Below are positions 1 through 7,742 of a stretch of DNA of 22,408 nucleotides, in pieces. The position numbers were made by a program, and so were the translations under genes. The DNA lies in NCBI RefSeq assembly GCF_050176255.1, contig NZ_JBFXIE010000051.1, one strand, 5' to 3'. The notes beneath the pieces are model-generated. The model made no database searches. It worked only from the letters and a program-made list of their open reading frames with translations, and was not told the DNA's origin. The stretch is from JBFXIE01 sp050176255 (GTDB lineage: Bacteria > Pseudomonadota > Gammaproteobacteria > Burkholderiales > Burkholderiaceae_C). Positions within the stretch are counted from its first letter, which is position 1; the number at the start of each line of letters is the position of its first letter.

Positions 1-962
1 AGCGCCAGCGTGGTCTTGGCGGAAAAGCCAAATTTGCCGTTGGCCTCGCGCTGCAGGCTGGTCAGGTCAAACAGCAGCGGGCTGGCTTGCGTGGTGGGCT
101 TGCTCTCTTCGGTGACGGTGGCAGCCTTGCCGCGCACGGCGTCGGCAATATCCCGGGCCTGCTGGTGCGACCAGACGCGGTCGGCGCGGGCTTCGACATC
201 TTCGGTTTTCTTCCACTTCGGGTCGAACCACTTGCCCAGGTATTCGCCGGCCTCGGCATGAAAGCCCGCGTGGATCTCCCAATAGTCGCGGCTGATGAAC
301 TTGCGGATTTTTTCCTCGCGCTCCACCACCAGTGACAGCGTGGGCGTCTGCACCCGGCCCACGGTGGTCAGAAAGAACCCCCCGCCCTGCGAGTTGAAAG
401 CCGTCATGGCGCGCGTGCCGTTGATGCCCACCAGCCAGTCGGCCTCGGATCGGCTGCGCGCGGCGTCGGCCAGGCCCTGCATCTGCTGGTCGCTGCGCAG
501 GCGCTCAAAGCCGTCGCGGATGGCCTGGGGCGTCATGCTTTGCAGCCACAGGCGCTGCACCGGTTTGCCCAGCGGCTTGCTGCCACCCGCGTACTGCTCA
601 ATCAGGCGAAAGATCAGCTCGCCCTCGCGCCCCGCGTCGCAGGCGTTGACCAGTGCGGTCACGTCTTTGCGCTTGGCCTGCTTGACCACCGCGTTCAGGC
701 GGCTTTTGGTCTTGTCCACGGGCTTGAGGTCAAAGTACGGCGGAATGACGGGCAGGTGGGCAAAGCTCCACTTGCCGCGCTTGACGTCGAATTCCTCGGG
801 CGCCTGGATCTCCACCAGGTGGCCCACGGCGCTGGTGACCACGTAGCGATCGTTCTCGAAATGGTCCTCGTGCTTCTCGAACTTGCCGGCGACCGGCGTG
901 AGGGCGCGCACGATGTCCTGCGCCACCGAGGGTTTTTCTGCAATTACCAGTGTCTTGGTCAT
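1..962 (-). CDS. topB: DNA topoisomerase III, N-terminal part (cut by window edge)
   Basis: Type IA topoisomerase that relaxes and decatenates DNA by single-strand passage. The reading frame opens at ATG 962-960 with MTKTLVIAEKPSVAQDIV, the Toprim start typical of topoisomerase III rather than TopA, and stays open to base 1 (320 codons). Visible Toprim motifs include DAGREGELIFRL (acidic metal-binding residues) and the later GRVQTPTLSLVV motif. The family's catalytic tyrosine (in a TYPR-type motif) would lie just beyond base 1, so it cannot be checked. A weak purine-rich GAGA precedes the start. It is divergent from the SET-domain gene, with 106 bp between the starts. Family assignment is secure; completeness of the gene is unknown. 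Confidence 0.93.
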   Translation of the reverse strand, partial: MTKTLVIAEKPSVAQDIVRALTPVAGKFEKHEDHFENDRYVVTSAVGHLVEIQAPEEFDVKRGKWSFAHLPVIPPYFDLKPVDKTKSRLNAVVKQAKRKDVTALVNACDAGREGELIFRLIEQYAGGSKPLGKPVQRLWLQSMTPQAIRDGFERLRSDQQMQGLADAARSRSEADWLVGINGTRAMTAFNSQGGGFFLTTVGRVQTPTLSLVVEREEKIRKFISRDYWEIHAGFHAEAGEYLGKWFDPKWKKTEDVEARADRVWSHQQARDIADAVRGKAATVTEESKPTTQASPLLFDLTSLQREANGKFGFSAKTTLA

Positions 963-986
963 TTTGTGGGTCTCTTACGCCATACC

Positions 987-1001
987 GCGCCACTGTGGCG
1001 C
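987..1001. promoter_or_regulatory. 15-bp palindrome between topB and the SET gene
   Basis: GCGCCAC-T-GTGGCGC is a perfect inverted repeat with 7-base arms in the divergent topB/SET intergenic region. A TACAAT sequence (1005-1010, plus strand) follows four bases later and could be a -10 element, but I see no good -35. The position suits an operator or the hairpin of a leader. That role is inference. Confidence 0.35.
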
Positions 1002-1068
1002 TCCTACAATCCGCTGCTTGCGCGCGCACACGCGCACAGGTACACATCCAAGTTAACAGAGTTTCGCC

Positions 1069-1710
1069 ATGCCCCGCACTGCTTCCACCGACGCTGCCGC
1101 GCCCAACGCCGGGCGTCGCATCCAGACCCGGCGCTCGGGCGTGCATGGCAAGGGCGTGTTTGCGCTGCAGGACATCGCCGAGGGCGAGGTCATCATCGAA
1201 TACACGGGCGAGGTGATCAGCTGGCAAGAGGCACAGGATCGCCACCCGCACGACCCGGCGCAGCCCAACCACACCTTCTACTTTCACGTGGATGAAGACC
1301 GCGTGATCGACGCCAAGTTTGGCGGCAATTCTGCGCGCTGGATCAACCACAGCTGCGACCCCAACTGTTTTGCCGACGAGCAGGGTGGCCGCATTTTCAT
1401 CACCGCGCTGCGCAACATCAAGGCCGGCGAAGAGCTGAACTACGACTACGGCCTGATCATCGAAGAGCGCTACACCAGGAAACTCAAGGCCGAATACCCC
1501 TGCTGGTGCGGCGCGCGCAACTGCCGCGGCACGCTGCTGGCGCCCAAACGCGGCTGGGCACCGCCGGGCCTGGCGCCCAAGGCCGCGGCCGCAGAGACCA
1601 AGAAGGCCAAGAAGACCGACAAGCCCAATCAAGCCAAAAGCCCAAAAAACAGCAAGAACGCCAAAGGCAGCGCCAAGCCCACCCCAACCCGCCGGAGCGC
1701 CCCCCTTTGA
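1069..1710 (+). CDS. SET-domain protein-lysine methyltransferase with basic C-terminal tail
   Basis: A 213-residue protein predicted to transfer methyl groups from S-adenosylmethionine to lysine side chains. Motifs in order: HGKGVFA near residue 25, the SAM/pseudoknot motif RWINHSCDPNC (N93-H94-S95-C96), ELNYDYG (catalytic-type Tyr about 125-127) and a post-SET zinc cluster CWCGARNC (C145, C147, C152). With C96 these cysteines can form the post-SET zinc site. From about residue 160 the chain becomes a Lys/Ala/Pro-rich tail (KKAKK, KSPKNSKNAKG) like the tails of bacterial H1-like proteins. The fold assignment rests on the motifs; the substrate is unknown. The start is ATG 1069 with only a weak AGAG upstream. 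The stop overlaps the proposed birA start, suggesting one transcript. Confidence 0.9.
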   Translation: MPRTASTDAAAPNAGRRIQTRRSGVHGKGVFALQDIAEGEVIIEYTGEVISWQEAQDRHPHDPAQPNHTFYFHVDEDRVIDAKFGGNSARWINHSCDPNCFADEQGGRIFITALRNIKAGEELNYDYGLIIEERYTRKLKAEYPCWCGARNCRGTLLAPKRGWAPPGLAPKAAAAETKKAKKTDKPNQAKSPKNSKNAKGSAKPTPTRRSAPL

Positions 1711-2543
1711 GCACCGCCACCCCCGCGCACTGGCCCGCCGAGGACATCTGGCAAGCGATCGCGCCGTTGCTGCCCGGCTTCACCGTGGAGGTGCTGCCGC
1801 ACATCGACTCCACCAACACCGAACTGATGCGCCGCGCGCGGGGCGGCCTGCTGGAGCCCACGCTGCTGGTGACCGAAGAGCAGACCGCCGGGCGCGGGCG
1901 CCTGGGGCGCGACTGGCACAGCGCCGCCTACCAAGGCACCGGCGCGGTGCCTGCGCTCACCTTCTCGCTGGGCCTGCCACTGGCGCCGCACGACTGGTCG
2001 GGCCTGTCGCTGGCCGTGGGCGTGAGCGTGGCCGAGAGCCTGCAGCCCGTCCTGCCCCCGGCGGGCAGCGGCCAGCCGCGCATCCTGCTCAAATGGCCCA
2101 ATGATTTGTGGACGGACGATGGCCGCAAGCTGGGCGGCATTCTGGTCGAAACCGCCAGCCTGGCTGGGGCGTCTGGCACGGCTGGCGAGCCGCGCTACGT
2201 CGTCGTCGGCATCGGCCTGAACGTGCTGCCCGTGCTGACGCAAGGGCTGCGCACCCCGCCCGCCTGCCTGCGCGAGGTGGACGCCACGCTCACCGCCGCC
2301 CGTGCGCTGCAGCGCATTGCCGCGCCGCTGGTGCAGGCACTGCTGGGTTTTGCCGAGCACGGCTTTGCCCCTTTCCAGGCGCGCTTTGCGCGGCGCGACC
2401 TGCTGGCCGGGCGCGCCGTCACGCTGAGCGACGGCACGCAGGGCACGGCCCACGGCGTGACCGACGACGGCACGCTGCTCGTGCACACCGCGCGCGGCAT
2501 GCAGCCCGTCACCAGCGCCGAGATCAGCGTGCGCCCGCAATGA
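1707..2543 (+). CDS. birA: biotin--[acetyl-CoA-carboxylase] ligase, monofunctional
   Basis: A 278-residue enzyme that activates biotin with ATP and attaches it to the lysine of biotin carboxyl carrier protein, for fatty acid synthesis. It shows IDSTNTE (residues 33-39), the biotinyl-AMP loop GRGRLGRDW (62-70), KWPNDLW (129-135) and K141 in RKLGGILVE, then a C-terminal SH3-like domain. There is no N-terminal helix-turn-helix, so it is a class I ligase without the E. coli repressor function. The frame continues upstream inside the SET gene, but the ligase domain begins only here. TTG at 1707 shares TTGA with the SET stop and has GGAG nine bases upstream, so I choose it. No ATG lies in a better place. 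Translation is probably coupled to the SET gene. Confidence 0.92.
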   Translation: MSTATPAHWPAEDIWQAIAPLLPGFTVEVLPHIDSTNTELMRRARGGLLEPTLLVTEEQTAGRGRLGRDWHSAAYQGTGAVPALTFSLGLPLAPHDWSGLSLAVGVSVAESLQPVLPPAGSGQPRILLKWPNDLWTDDGRKLGGILVETASLAGASGTAGEPRYVVVGIGLNVLPVLTQGLRTPPACLREVDATLTAARALQRIAAPLVQALLGFAEHGFAPFQARFARRDLLAGRAVTLSDGTQGTAHGVTDDGTLLVHTARGMQPVTSAEISVRPQ

Positions 2544-2592
2544 CCGCCTGCGCACTTCCCCCCAGCCTGCCCGTGTTCTGAAGGACTGAACC

Positions 2593-3444
2593 ATGCTGCG
2601 CCTTGCCGTCGTGCTTTTGCTGCTGGCCAATGCCGGTTACTACGCCTGGACCCAGGGGCTGCTGCGTGAATGGGGCCTGGCCCCGGTGGACGAGTCCGAG
2701 CCCCAGCGCCTGCAGCAGCAAATCGCCCCGAACAACCTGCGCCTGCTGCCGCCGCAGCGCGCGCCGGGCGACGTGGGCACACAGGCGGCGCTGGCTGCCG
2801 CACCCGCTTCCACACCGGCAGCTGCGGCGACGGCGGCAGCGCCAGAGTCTGCCGCCAGCGCGTCCGCCACTTCACCTGACTCTGCACCTGACTCTGCAGC
2901 TGCTTCTGCACCTGCTTCTGCGCCTGCGGCCCCCGCCCCCACCAACGCTGCCAGCGCGGCCAACACCAGCCGCCCCGCAGACCAGGGCGAGCCCCGGGTG
3001 TGCCTGCAGGCCGGCGTGTTTGACGCCGACCAGGCCCAATCGCTGCGCCAGGCCGCAGCCAGCCTGCCCGGCGGCAGCTGGGCGCTGGAGCCCACCACCA
3101 TACCGGGGCGCTGGATGGTCTATATGGGCCGTTTTGCCGACGATGACGCCCTGGCCAGGAAACGCGCCGAGCTGCGCGCGCTCAAGATTGCATACGACCG
3201 GCCCGCCGCCGCGCTGGAGCCGGGGCTGTCGCTGGGCCGCTTTTCCACCGAAGAGGCCGCCCAGCGCGGTCTGGCCCTTCTGGTGGGCCAGGGTGTGCGC
3301 ACGGCGCGCGTGGTGCAAGAGCGCACCGATGCGCCCGGCTTCACCCTGCGGCTGCCCGCGGTGGCGCAGTCGCAGCGCGCGCGCGTGCAGGCCACGCTGG
3401 CGCCGGCGCTTGCGGGCAAAACGCTGCGGCCCTGCAGCAGCTGA
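2593..3444 (+). CDS. SPOR-domain membrane protein
   Basis: A 283-residue protein with one N-terminal membrane helix (about residues 3-20, LRLAVVLLLLANAGYYAW), a long Ala/Pro/Ser-rich linker (about 60-130) and a C-terminal part resembling SPOR peptidoglycan-binding repeats (VCLQAGVFDADQAQSLRQ, then WMVYMGRFADDDALARKRAELRAL, then LSLGRFSTEEAAQRGLALL). SPOR proteins bind denuded glycan strands in the periplasm, often at the division septum. Exact function is not assignable. AAGGAC at 2581-2586 provides the ribosome binding site for ATG 2593. It follows birA by 49 bp on the same strand and converges on the formylglutamate amidohydrolase gene, whose stop is only 21 bp away. The domain call is by pattern and moderately sure. 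Confidence 0.78.
   Translation: MLRLAVVLLLLANAGYYAWTQGLLREWGLAPVDESEPQRLQQQIAPNNLRLLPPQRAPGDVGTQAALAAAPASTPAAAATAAAPESAASASATSPDSAPDSAAASAPASAPAAPAPTNAASAANTSRPADQGEPRVCLQAGVFDADQAQSLRQAAASLPGGSWALEPTTIPGRWMVYMGRFADDDALARKRAELRALKIAYDRPAAALEPGLSLGRFSTEEAAQRGLALLVGQGVRTARVVQERTDAPGFTLRLPAVAQSQRARVQATLAPALAGKTLRPCSS
2869..2928 (+). repeat. in-frame 12-bp minisatellite in the SPOR protein linker
   Basis: Five successive 12-base units, the first degenerate, read like TCTGCACCTGAC and encode TSPD, SAPD, SAAA, SAPA, SAPA. Units change by whole codons, so copy number could vary without a frameshift. It lengthens the periplasmic linker between the membrane anchor and the SPOR region. Confidence 0.75.
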
Positions 3445-3465
3445 TGAGGCTTGCAGCGGGGATCG

Positions 3466-4362
3466 TCAGCGCGGGTCGTGCGCCAGCAACTGCCCGACCA
3501 GCGCCTGCAGGTCGGCACACAGACGCTCGAACCCCTGGGGCACGATGTCCAGCGTCTGCTCGTCCATGTAGAGCTTACGGTTGATCTCCACCTGGATGCT
3601 GTGGCGCTGCTGCGCCGGGTTGCCGTAGCGGCGCACCAGCTCCACGCCCTTGTAGGGGTGGTTGTAGTCCACGCTGTAGCCGCGAGCGCGCAGAAAGTCG
3701 CAGATCAGCGCCGACAGGGCCGGGCTGGCGGTACTGCCGTCGCGGTCGCCCACCACAAAGTCGGCATGGTGCAGGCCGGGGTGCAGCGTGGCGTGGCTGG
3801 CGGCCACTGCGGGCATGGAGTGGCAGTTGACGTGGATGCTGTAGCCGTGGCGCGCGTGGGCGGCGTCGATCTCGGCCGCCACGGCCGCGTGGTAGGGGCG
3901 CCAGCATTTGTCAATGCGCGCGCGCACTTCTTGCACGGTAAGCGGACGGTCGTAAATGGGCTGGCCGTCGTCGGTGAACTTCCAGATCAGCCCCTTGCCC
4001 AGGCGCACCTTTTGCAGCACCACGGGGTCGGTGGTGATGGGGTGCGGCCAGGGGGAGTCCAGCAGCGTGGCGTCCAGCTCCGTGGTGTCGCGGTTGGCGT
4101 CCAGGTAGATGCGCGGGAAATGCGCCTCCACCCAACCCACGCCCAGCGCGGGCGCGAAGGCATAGAGCTTTTCGACATGGGTGTCTTCGGCGCGGCGCAA
4201 CACGGGCAGGGGCAGCGCCGCGCCAAAATCTGCCGGATACACGGTGCCGCTGTGCGGCGAGTCCAGCACCAGCGGCGTGCACCCGGCAATGCGCGAGACC
4301 AGGGGCGTCGCTACTGCGGGTGGCGCGCTGGCCGGGGTGGGTGCGGTTTGTTTTTCTGTCAT
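3466..4362 (-). CDS. N-formylglutamate amidohydrolase family protein
   Basis: A 298-residue protein of the FGase family, which hydrolyses N-formyl-L-glutamate to formate and glutamate, the last step of one histidine degradation route. Evidence: LDSPHSGTVYP (H37 in a likely metal-binding motif), FPRIYLDANRDTTELD, a YDRPL segment and HVNCHSMP, all placed as in the family. No other hut gene is in the window, so participation in histidine catabolism is inference; a role on related N-formyl or N-acyl amino acids is possible. ATG 4362 is the chosen start; the first 20 residues are Ala/Pro/Thr-rich and may not be conserved, and the upstream GAGAG is a weak ribosome site. It lies 122 bp downstream of the sensor kinase on the same strand, with a repeat copy between them. 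Confidence 0.88.
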   Translation of the reverse strand: MTEKQTAPTPASAPPAVATPLVSRIAGCTPLVLDSPHSGTVYPADFGAALPLPVLRRAEDTHVEKLYAFAPALGVGWVEAHFPRIYLDANRDTTELDATLLDSPWPHPITTDPVVLQKVRLGKGLIWKFTDDGQPIYDRPLTVQEVRARIDKCWRPYHAAVAAEIDAAHARHGYSIHVNCHSMPAVAASHATLHPGLHHADFVVGDRDGSTASPALSALICDFLRARGYSVDYNHPYKGVELVRRYGNPAQQRHSIQVEINRKLYMDEQTLDIVPQGFERLCADLQALVGQLLAHDPR

Positions 4363-4458
4363 GGCACGCTCTCGGGATGTCTGCAGCGCTTGATCTTGGC
4401 ACAGGCCCGCGCCAGCGCTGGGCAGCAGGGCTTTCAGGCCCGGGGCGTCTTCTATCGG

Positions 4459-4515
4459 TCAAATAGGCTTCCAGCCCTTGTTAATCAGGCGCTAGTAGCT
4501 CTCTTATCCATAGCA
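4459..4515 (+). repeat. dispersed ~57-bp intergenic repeat, copy A
   Basis: First of six related copies in the window. It runs from TCAAATAGGCTTCCAGCCC to ATAGCA and shares with the others the order CAAAA - CTTCCAGCCC - AAGCGC/GGCGC - AGCT - TAGCA. This copy overlaps the 3' end of the sensor kinase gene and contains its stop codon. Confidence 0.8.
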
Positions 4516-5972
4516 GCTGATGATTCTGCAGGCGCCGATGTGCGGGCGCTGAAGCGCACACTGAAGCGCGCGCCTGGCATGGGGGCGCCGGGGCGCACGT
4601 CCTCCAGCTGCACCTCGGCGCCGTGCTGGCGCGCGATCTCGCGCACGATGGGCAGGCCCAGACCGGAGCCGTCGGCGTCGGTGCCCAACGCGCGGTAAAA
4701 GGGCTGGAACACCAGCTCGCGCTCCGCCACCGGCACGCCGGGGCCCGAGTCCTCCACCTGCAGCAGCACCACCTGCCCGAAGCGGTCGGGCAGCACCCGC
4801 GTGGTGACCATGCCCGGCTGGCGGGCGCTGGAGGGCGTGTAGTTGATGGCGTTGTCCACCAGGTTGCGCACCAGCTCCTTGAGCAGCGTGGGGTTGCCGT
4901 CCAGCCACACGCCAGCGTCGCCGGGGCTGGCACCGTCGTAGCCCAGGTCGATGTGCTTGTCCATGGCGCGCGGCACGCTGCCCTCCACCACCTCGATCAC
5001 CACGCGCGCCAAATCCACCGGCTGGCGCTGCACCACGGCGCTGCCGGCCTCGGCGCGCGCCAGCGACAGCAACTGGTTGACGGTGTGAGTGGCGCGGATG
5101 GACGAGCGCCCGATCTGCTTGAGCGACTGCTTGAGTTCCTCGGTGCTGGTGCCTTCGCGCTGCGCCAGGTCGGCCTGCATACGCAGGCCCGCCAGCGGGG
5201 TCTTGAGCTGGTGCGCCGCGTCGGCCAGAAAGCGCTTTTGCGTGGCAATCGAGTCTTGCAGGCGGCGCAGCAGGTCGTTGACCGAGTCCACCAGCGGCGC
5301 CACCTCCATCGGCACGGCCTTGTGATCGAGCGGCGACAGGTCGTCGGGCTTGCGCGCGCGGATGCGCTCTTCGAGCTGGTGCAGCGGCTTGATGCCGCGC
5401 GCCAGCGCCAGCCACACCAGCAGCACCGCCAGCGGCAAGATCACGAACTGCGGCAGCATCACGCCCTTGATGATCTCGGTGGCCAGCACGCTGCGCTTGG
5501 CGCGCGTCTCGGCCACCTGCACCAGCGCGGCCGGGGCGTCCGGCAGCGGCACGCGCACCCAGATGTAGGCCACGCGGATGTCGATGCCGCGCAGCTCGGC
5601 GTCGCGCAGGCGCACCTCGCCGGAGAACACCCTTTCCTCGGGCGGCGGCAGCGGCAAGTCCCGCTCGCCCGACAGGTATTCGCCCGTGGGCGAGATCAGC
5701 TGGTAATAGACGATGTCGGACTCGTCGGCGCGCAATATCTCGCTGGCCGGCTGTGGCAGGTTGAACTGCACCTTGCCGTCCTGCACCGTCACCAGTTGCG
5801 CCAGCGCGTGGGCGTTGTATTCCAGCGCGCGATCAAAAGGCTTGTTGGCCAGGCCCTGCGCCACCAGCCAGGTCAGCGCCAGGCTCACCGGCCACAGCAG
5901 CAGCAGCGGCGTGAGCATCCAGTCCAGGATTTCGCCGAAGAGGGAGCGCTGCTCGCGCTGGAACAGCTTCAC
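4485..5972 (-). CDS. two-component sensor histidine kinase, TctE-like
   Basis: A 495-residue inner-membrane kinase. Domains in order: membrane helix about 17-40, periplasmic sensor of the 2CSK_N type to about 165, second membrane helix about 170-192, linker, dimerisation/phosphoacceptor helix FLADAAHQLKTPLAG with H254, then ATPase motifs NLVDNAINYTP (N box), VEDSGPGVP (G1) and GSGLGLPIV (G2). The sensor resembles kinases that monitor organic acids such as tricarboxylates; the ligand is inference. The start is GTG 5972 with AGGG upstream. The presumed partner regulator is encoded upstream but separated by an unrelated gene (6004-6951). The last dozen residues (SSAAMDKRATSA) and the stop come from a copy of the dispersed repeat, so the native tail has probably been replaced or extended. 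Confidence 0.92.
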   Translation of the reverse strand: MKLFQREQRSLFGEILDWMLTPLLLLWPVSLALTWLVAQGLANKPFDRALEYNAHALAQLVTVQDGKVQFNLPQPASEILRADESDIVYYQLISPTGEYLSGERDLPLPPPEERVFSGEVRLRDAELRGIDIRVAYIWVRVPLPDAPAALVQVAETRAKRSVLATEIIKGVMLPQFVILPLAVLLVWLALARGIKPLHQLEERIRARKPDDLSPLDHKAVPMEVAPLVDSVNDLLRRLQDSIATQKRFLADAAHQLKTPLAGLRMQADLAQREGTSTEELKQSLKQIGRSSIRATHTVNQLLSLARAEAGSAVVQRQPVDLARVVIEVVEGSVPRAMDKHIDLGYDGASPGDAGVWLDGNPTLLKELVRNLVDNAINYTPSSARQPGMVTTRVLPDRFGQVVLLQVEDSGPGVPVAERELVFQPFYRALGTDADGSGLGLPIVREIARQHGAEVQLEDVRPGAPMPGARFSVRFSARTSAPAESSAAMDKRATSA

Positions 5973-6003
5973 AGCTTTGCCCTGCCCGCGCTCTCAGCCA
6001 AGC

Positions 6004-6951
6004 TCAGCGCACCTCGCGCTCCAGCCAGAAAACATCTTCGCCCGCGTAGCGTTGCGCCGTGGCAGACGGACTCCTCCTGGCGGCGACCGTGTCTTCGCGG
6101 CACAGCAGCGTGTGGTTGATGGCCGCCAGCATGATGAGAAACTTCTTGCATTTGGTGCGACCGTCCTGGTAGCGCAGATAGACACGCGCGAACACCTGGG
6201 CACGCAGGCGGCTCGGCTCCTCGTAGGCATAGGCGATGAAGTTCCTGACCGCGCGCATCCGTACGTCCTCATGCCGCTCGCCGCCCTCTTGCCAATAAAC
6301 GGCCTCGTCTTCATCGGCAATGAAGGAATTGACCCAGTAGGCATAGTCGCGGTCGAACATGATGCTGCTCGCCAGACGCAGCAGCTCTTTGGTCTGCGCC
6401 TCGTCCAGACTGTCGGACGGGTGGCGCGCACAGAAGGCCAGAGCCCGCTCCAACTCACGGGCCAGAGGCAATGCCGTCATGTTGATTTCGTTGTACAGAC
6501 TGATGAGTTCACTGAGCTGGGTCTTGAACTCTGCAATCTCGTTCTGACCGTTGCCGAGCGTGTCCAGCAGGGGATACAGCTGGTACTTGTAGGCATGAAC
6601 CTCGTCAACAAACGCAGCCAGCGCATCATTGGCTTCGCTGAACTGATCCAGCAGCTTGCTCGAGAGGCCCTCTTGATGCGCAAACCTGCGCTCGATGCGC
6701 TCCATGTCGCCGCCCAGGGTAATGCTGGGCATGTTGAGCGCGTTCACCACCTCCTTGATGAAGCGGCGCGACAAGGTATGCAGGGCGCCTTGCAATTGCT
6801 CGGTCACCACCGTGCGTACCGAGGTGTCGAGCTGCTGCACCTTGGCCTGATCGTTTTTGCGTTTTTGATTGACCAGAAAAGTGACGGCAGACGCCACGAT
6901 CGCCATGCTTGTCGCGATATCCAGACCGATTTGCACCGAATTGAATTCCAT
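6004..6951 (-). CDS. membrane-anchored protein of unknown function, low GC
   Basis: I do not recognise this 315-residue protein. It has one predicted N-terminal membrane helix (about residues 8-27, GLDIATSMAIVASAVTFLV) followed by NQKRKND, so the remaining ~285 residues should face the cytoplasm. That part is helix-rich and charged, with coiled-coil-like stretches (about 30-70 and 95-160) and a block DYAYWVNSFIADEDEAVYWQEGG near 215-240. No catalytic motif is obvious. An in-frame TGA lies five codons before ATG 6951, which fixes the start at or after it; the ribosome site is poor. Base composition is clearly lower in GC than the neighbours (27 G/C of 60 at 6481-6540, against 43 of 60 at 4981-5040 in the kinase gene). 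It sits 31 bp before the kinase and 61 bp after the regulator, co-directional, which suggests acquisition between them. Confidence 0.8.
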   Translation of the reverse strand: MEFNSVQIGLDIATSMAIVASAVTFLVNQKRKNDQAKVQQLDTSVRTVVTEQLQGALHTLSRRFIKEVVNALNMPSITLGGDMERIERRFAHQEGLSSKLLDQFSEANDALAAFVDEVHAYKYQLYPLLDTLGNGQNEIAEFKTQLSELISLYNEINMTALPLARELERALAFCARHPSDSLDEAQTKELLRLASSIMFDRDYAYWVNSFIADEDEAVYWQEGGERHEDVRMRAVRNFIAYAYEEPSRLRAQVFARVYLRYQDGRTKCKKFLIMLAAINHTLLCREDTVAARRSPSATAQRYAGEDVFWLEREVR

Positions 6952-7012
6952 AAACAGGTTGCATCAAGTAGCACGGCACATGCCGCGGGCACCTTGTATC
7001 AGAAGACCTGCA

Positions 7013-7687
7013 TCACCCAGGTATTTTTTCCAGGCAGTAACCCAGGCCGCGCACCGTGGCAATGCGGATCGGGCCGCGCTCGATCTTCTTGCGCAGGCGG
7101 TGGATGTACACCTCGATGGCGTTGTTGCTCACCTCTTCGCCCCACTCGCACAGGTGCTCGACCAGCTGCTCCTTGCTGACCAGCCTGCCGGCGCGCTGCA
7201 ACAGCACCTCCAGCAGGCCCAGCTCGCGTGCCGACAGCTCGACCATCTTGCCGTCGATGGTGGCCACGCGCCCGGCCTGGTCATAGACCAGCGGGCCGTG
7301 CTTGATGATGCTGCTGGTAGCGCCCATGCCGCGGCGCGTGAGTGCGCGCACGCGCGCTTCCAGCTCAGACAGCGCAAAGGGCTTGGCCATGTAGTCGTCG
7401 GCCCCCAGGTCCAGGCCCTTGACGCGTTCTTCAACCCCGTCGGCCGCGGTCAGAATCAGCACCGGCATGACCGCGCCGCGCCCGCGCAGGCGCTTGAGCA
7501 CCTCCAGCCCGTGCAGCTTGGGCAGGCCCAGATCAAGGATCAGCAGATCGAACTCGTTGTTGGTCATCAGGGCCGCATCGGCCTCGGTGCCGCTGGCCAC
7601 ATGGTCCACCGCTGCCCCCGAGCCGCGCAGCGTGCGCAGCAAACCATCGGCCAGTACCTGGTCGTCTTCGGCAATCAGAATGCGCAT
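7013..7687 (-). CDS. OmpR-family response regulator
   Basis: A 224-residue DNA-binding response regulator. The receiver domain shows D8/D9, the phosphoacceptor D52 (LLILDLGLPK), T80 and K102 (MAKPFAL). The C-terminal winged helix ends with NAIEVYIHRLRKKI and RGLGYCLE, typical of the OmpR/PhoB class and close to TctD/QseB types. The frame extends upstream, but ATG 7687 is preceded by AGGAGAGAC and begins the canonical MRILIAEDD, so it is the real start. Its likely kinase is the 4485-5972 product, the only kinase nearby. It lies 55 bp downstream of the MarR gene on the same strand, so the two may share a transcript. Confidence 0.95.
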   Translation of the reverse strand: MRILIAEDDQVLADGLLRTLRGSGAAVDHVASGTEADAALMTNNEFDLLILDLGLPKLHGLEVLKRLRGRGAVMPVLILTAADGVEERVKGLDLGADDYMAKPFALSELEARVRALTRRGMGATSSIIKHGPLVYDQAGRVATIDGKMVELSARELGLLEVLLQRAGRLVSKEQLVEHLCEWGEEVSNNAIEVYIHRLRKKIERGPIRIATVRGLGYCLEKIPG

Positions 7688-7742
7688 GGGCTTGTCTCTC
7701 CTGGTAATGGCGGCGCGCCGCAGCATTTGGCACGCGCAAATT

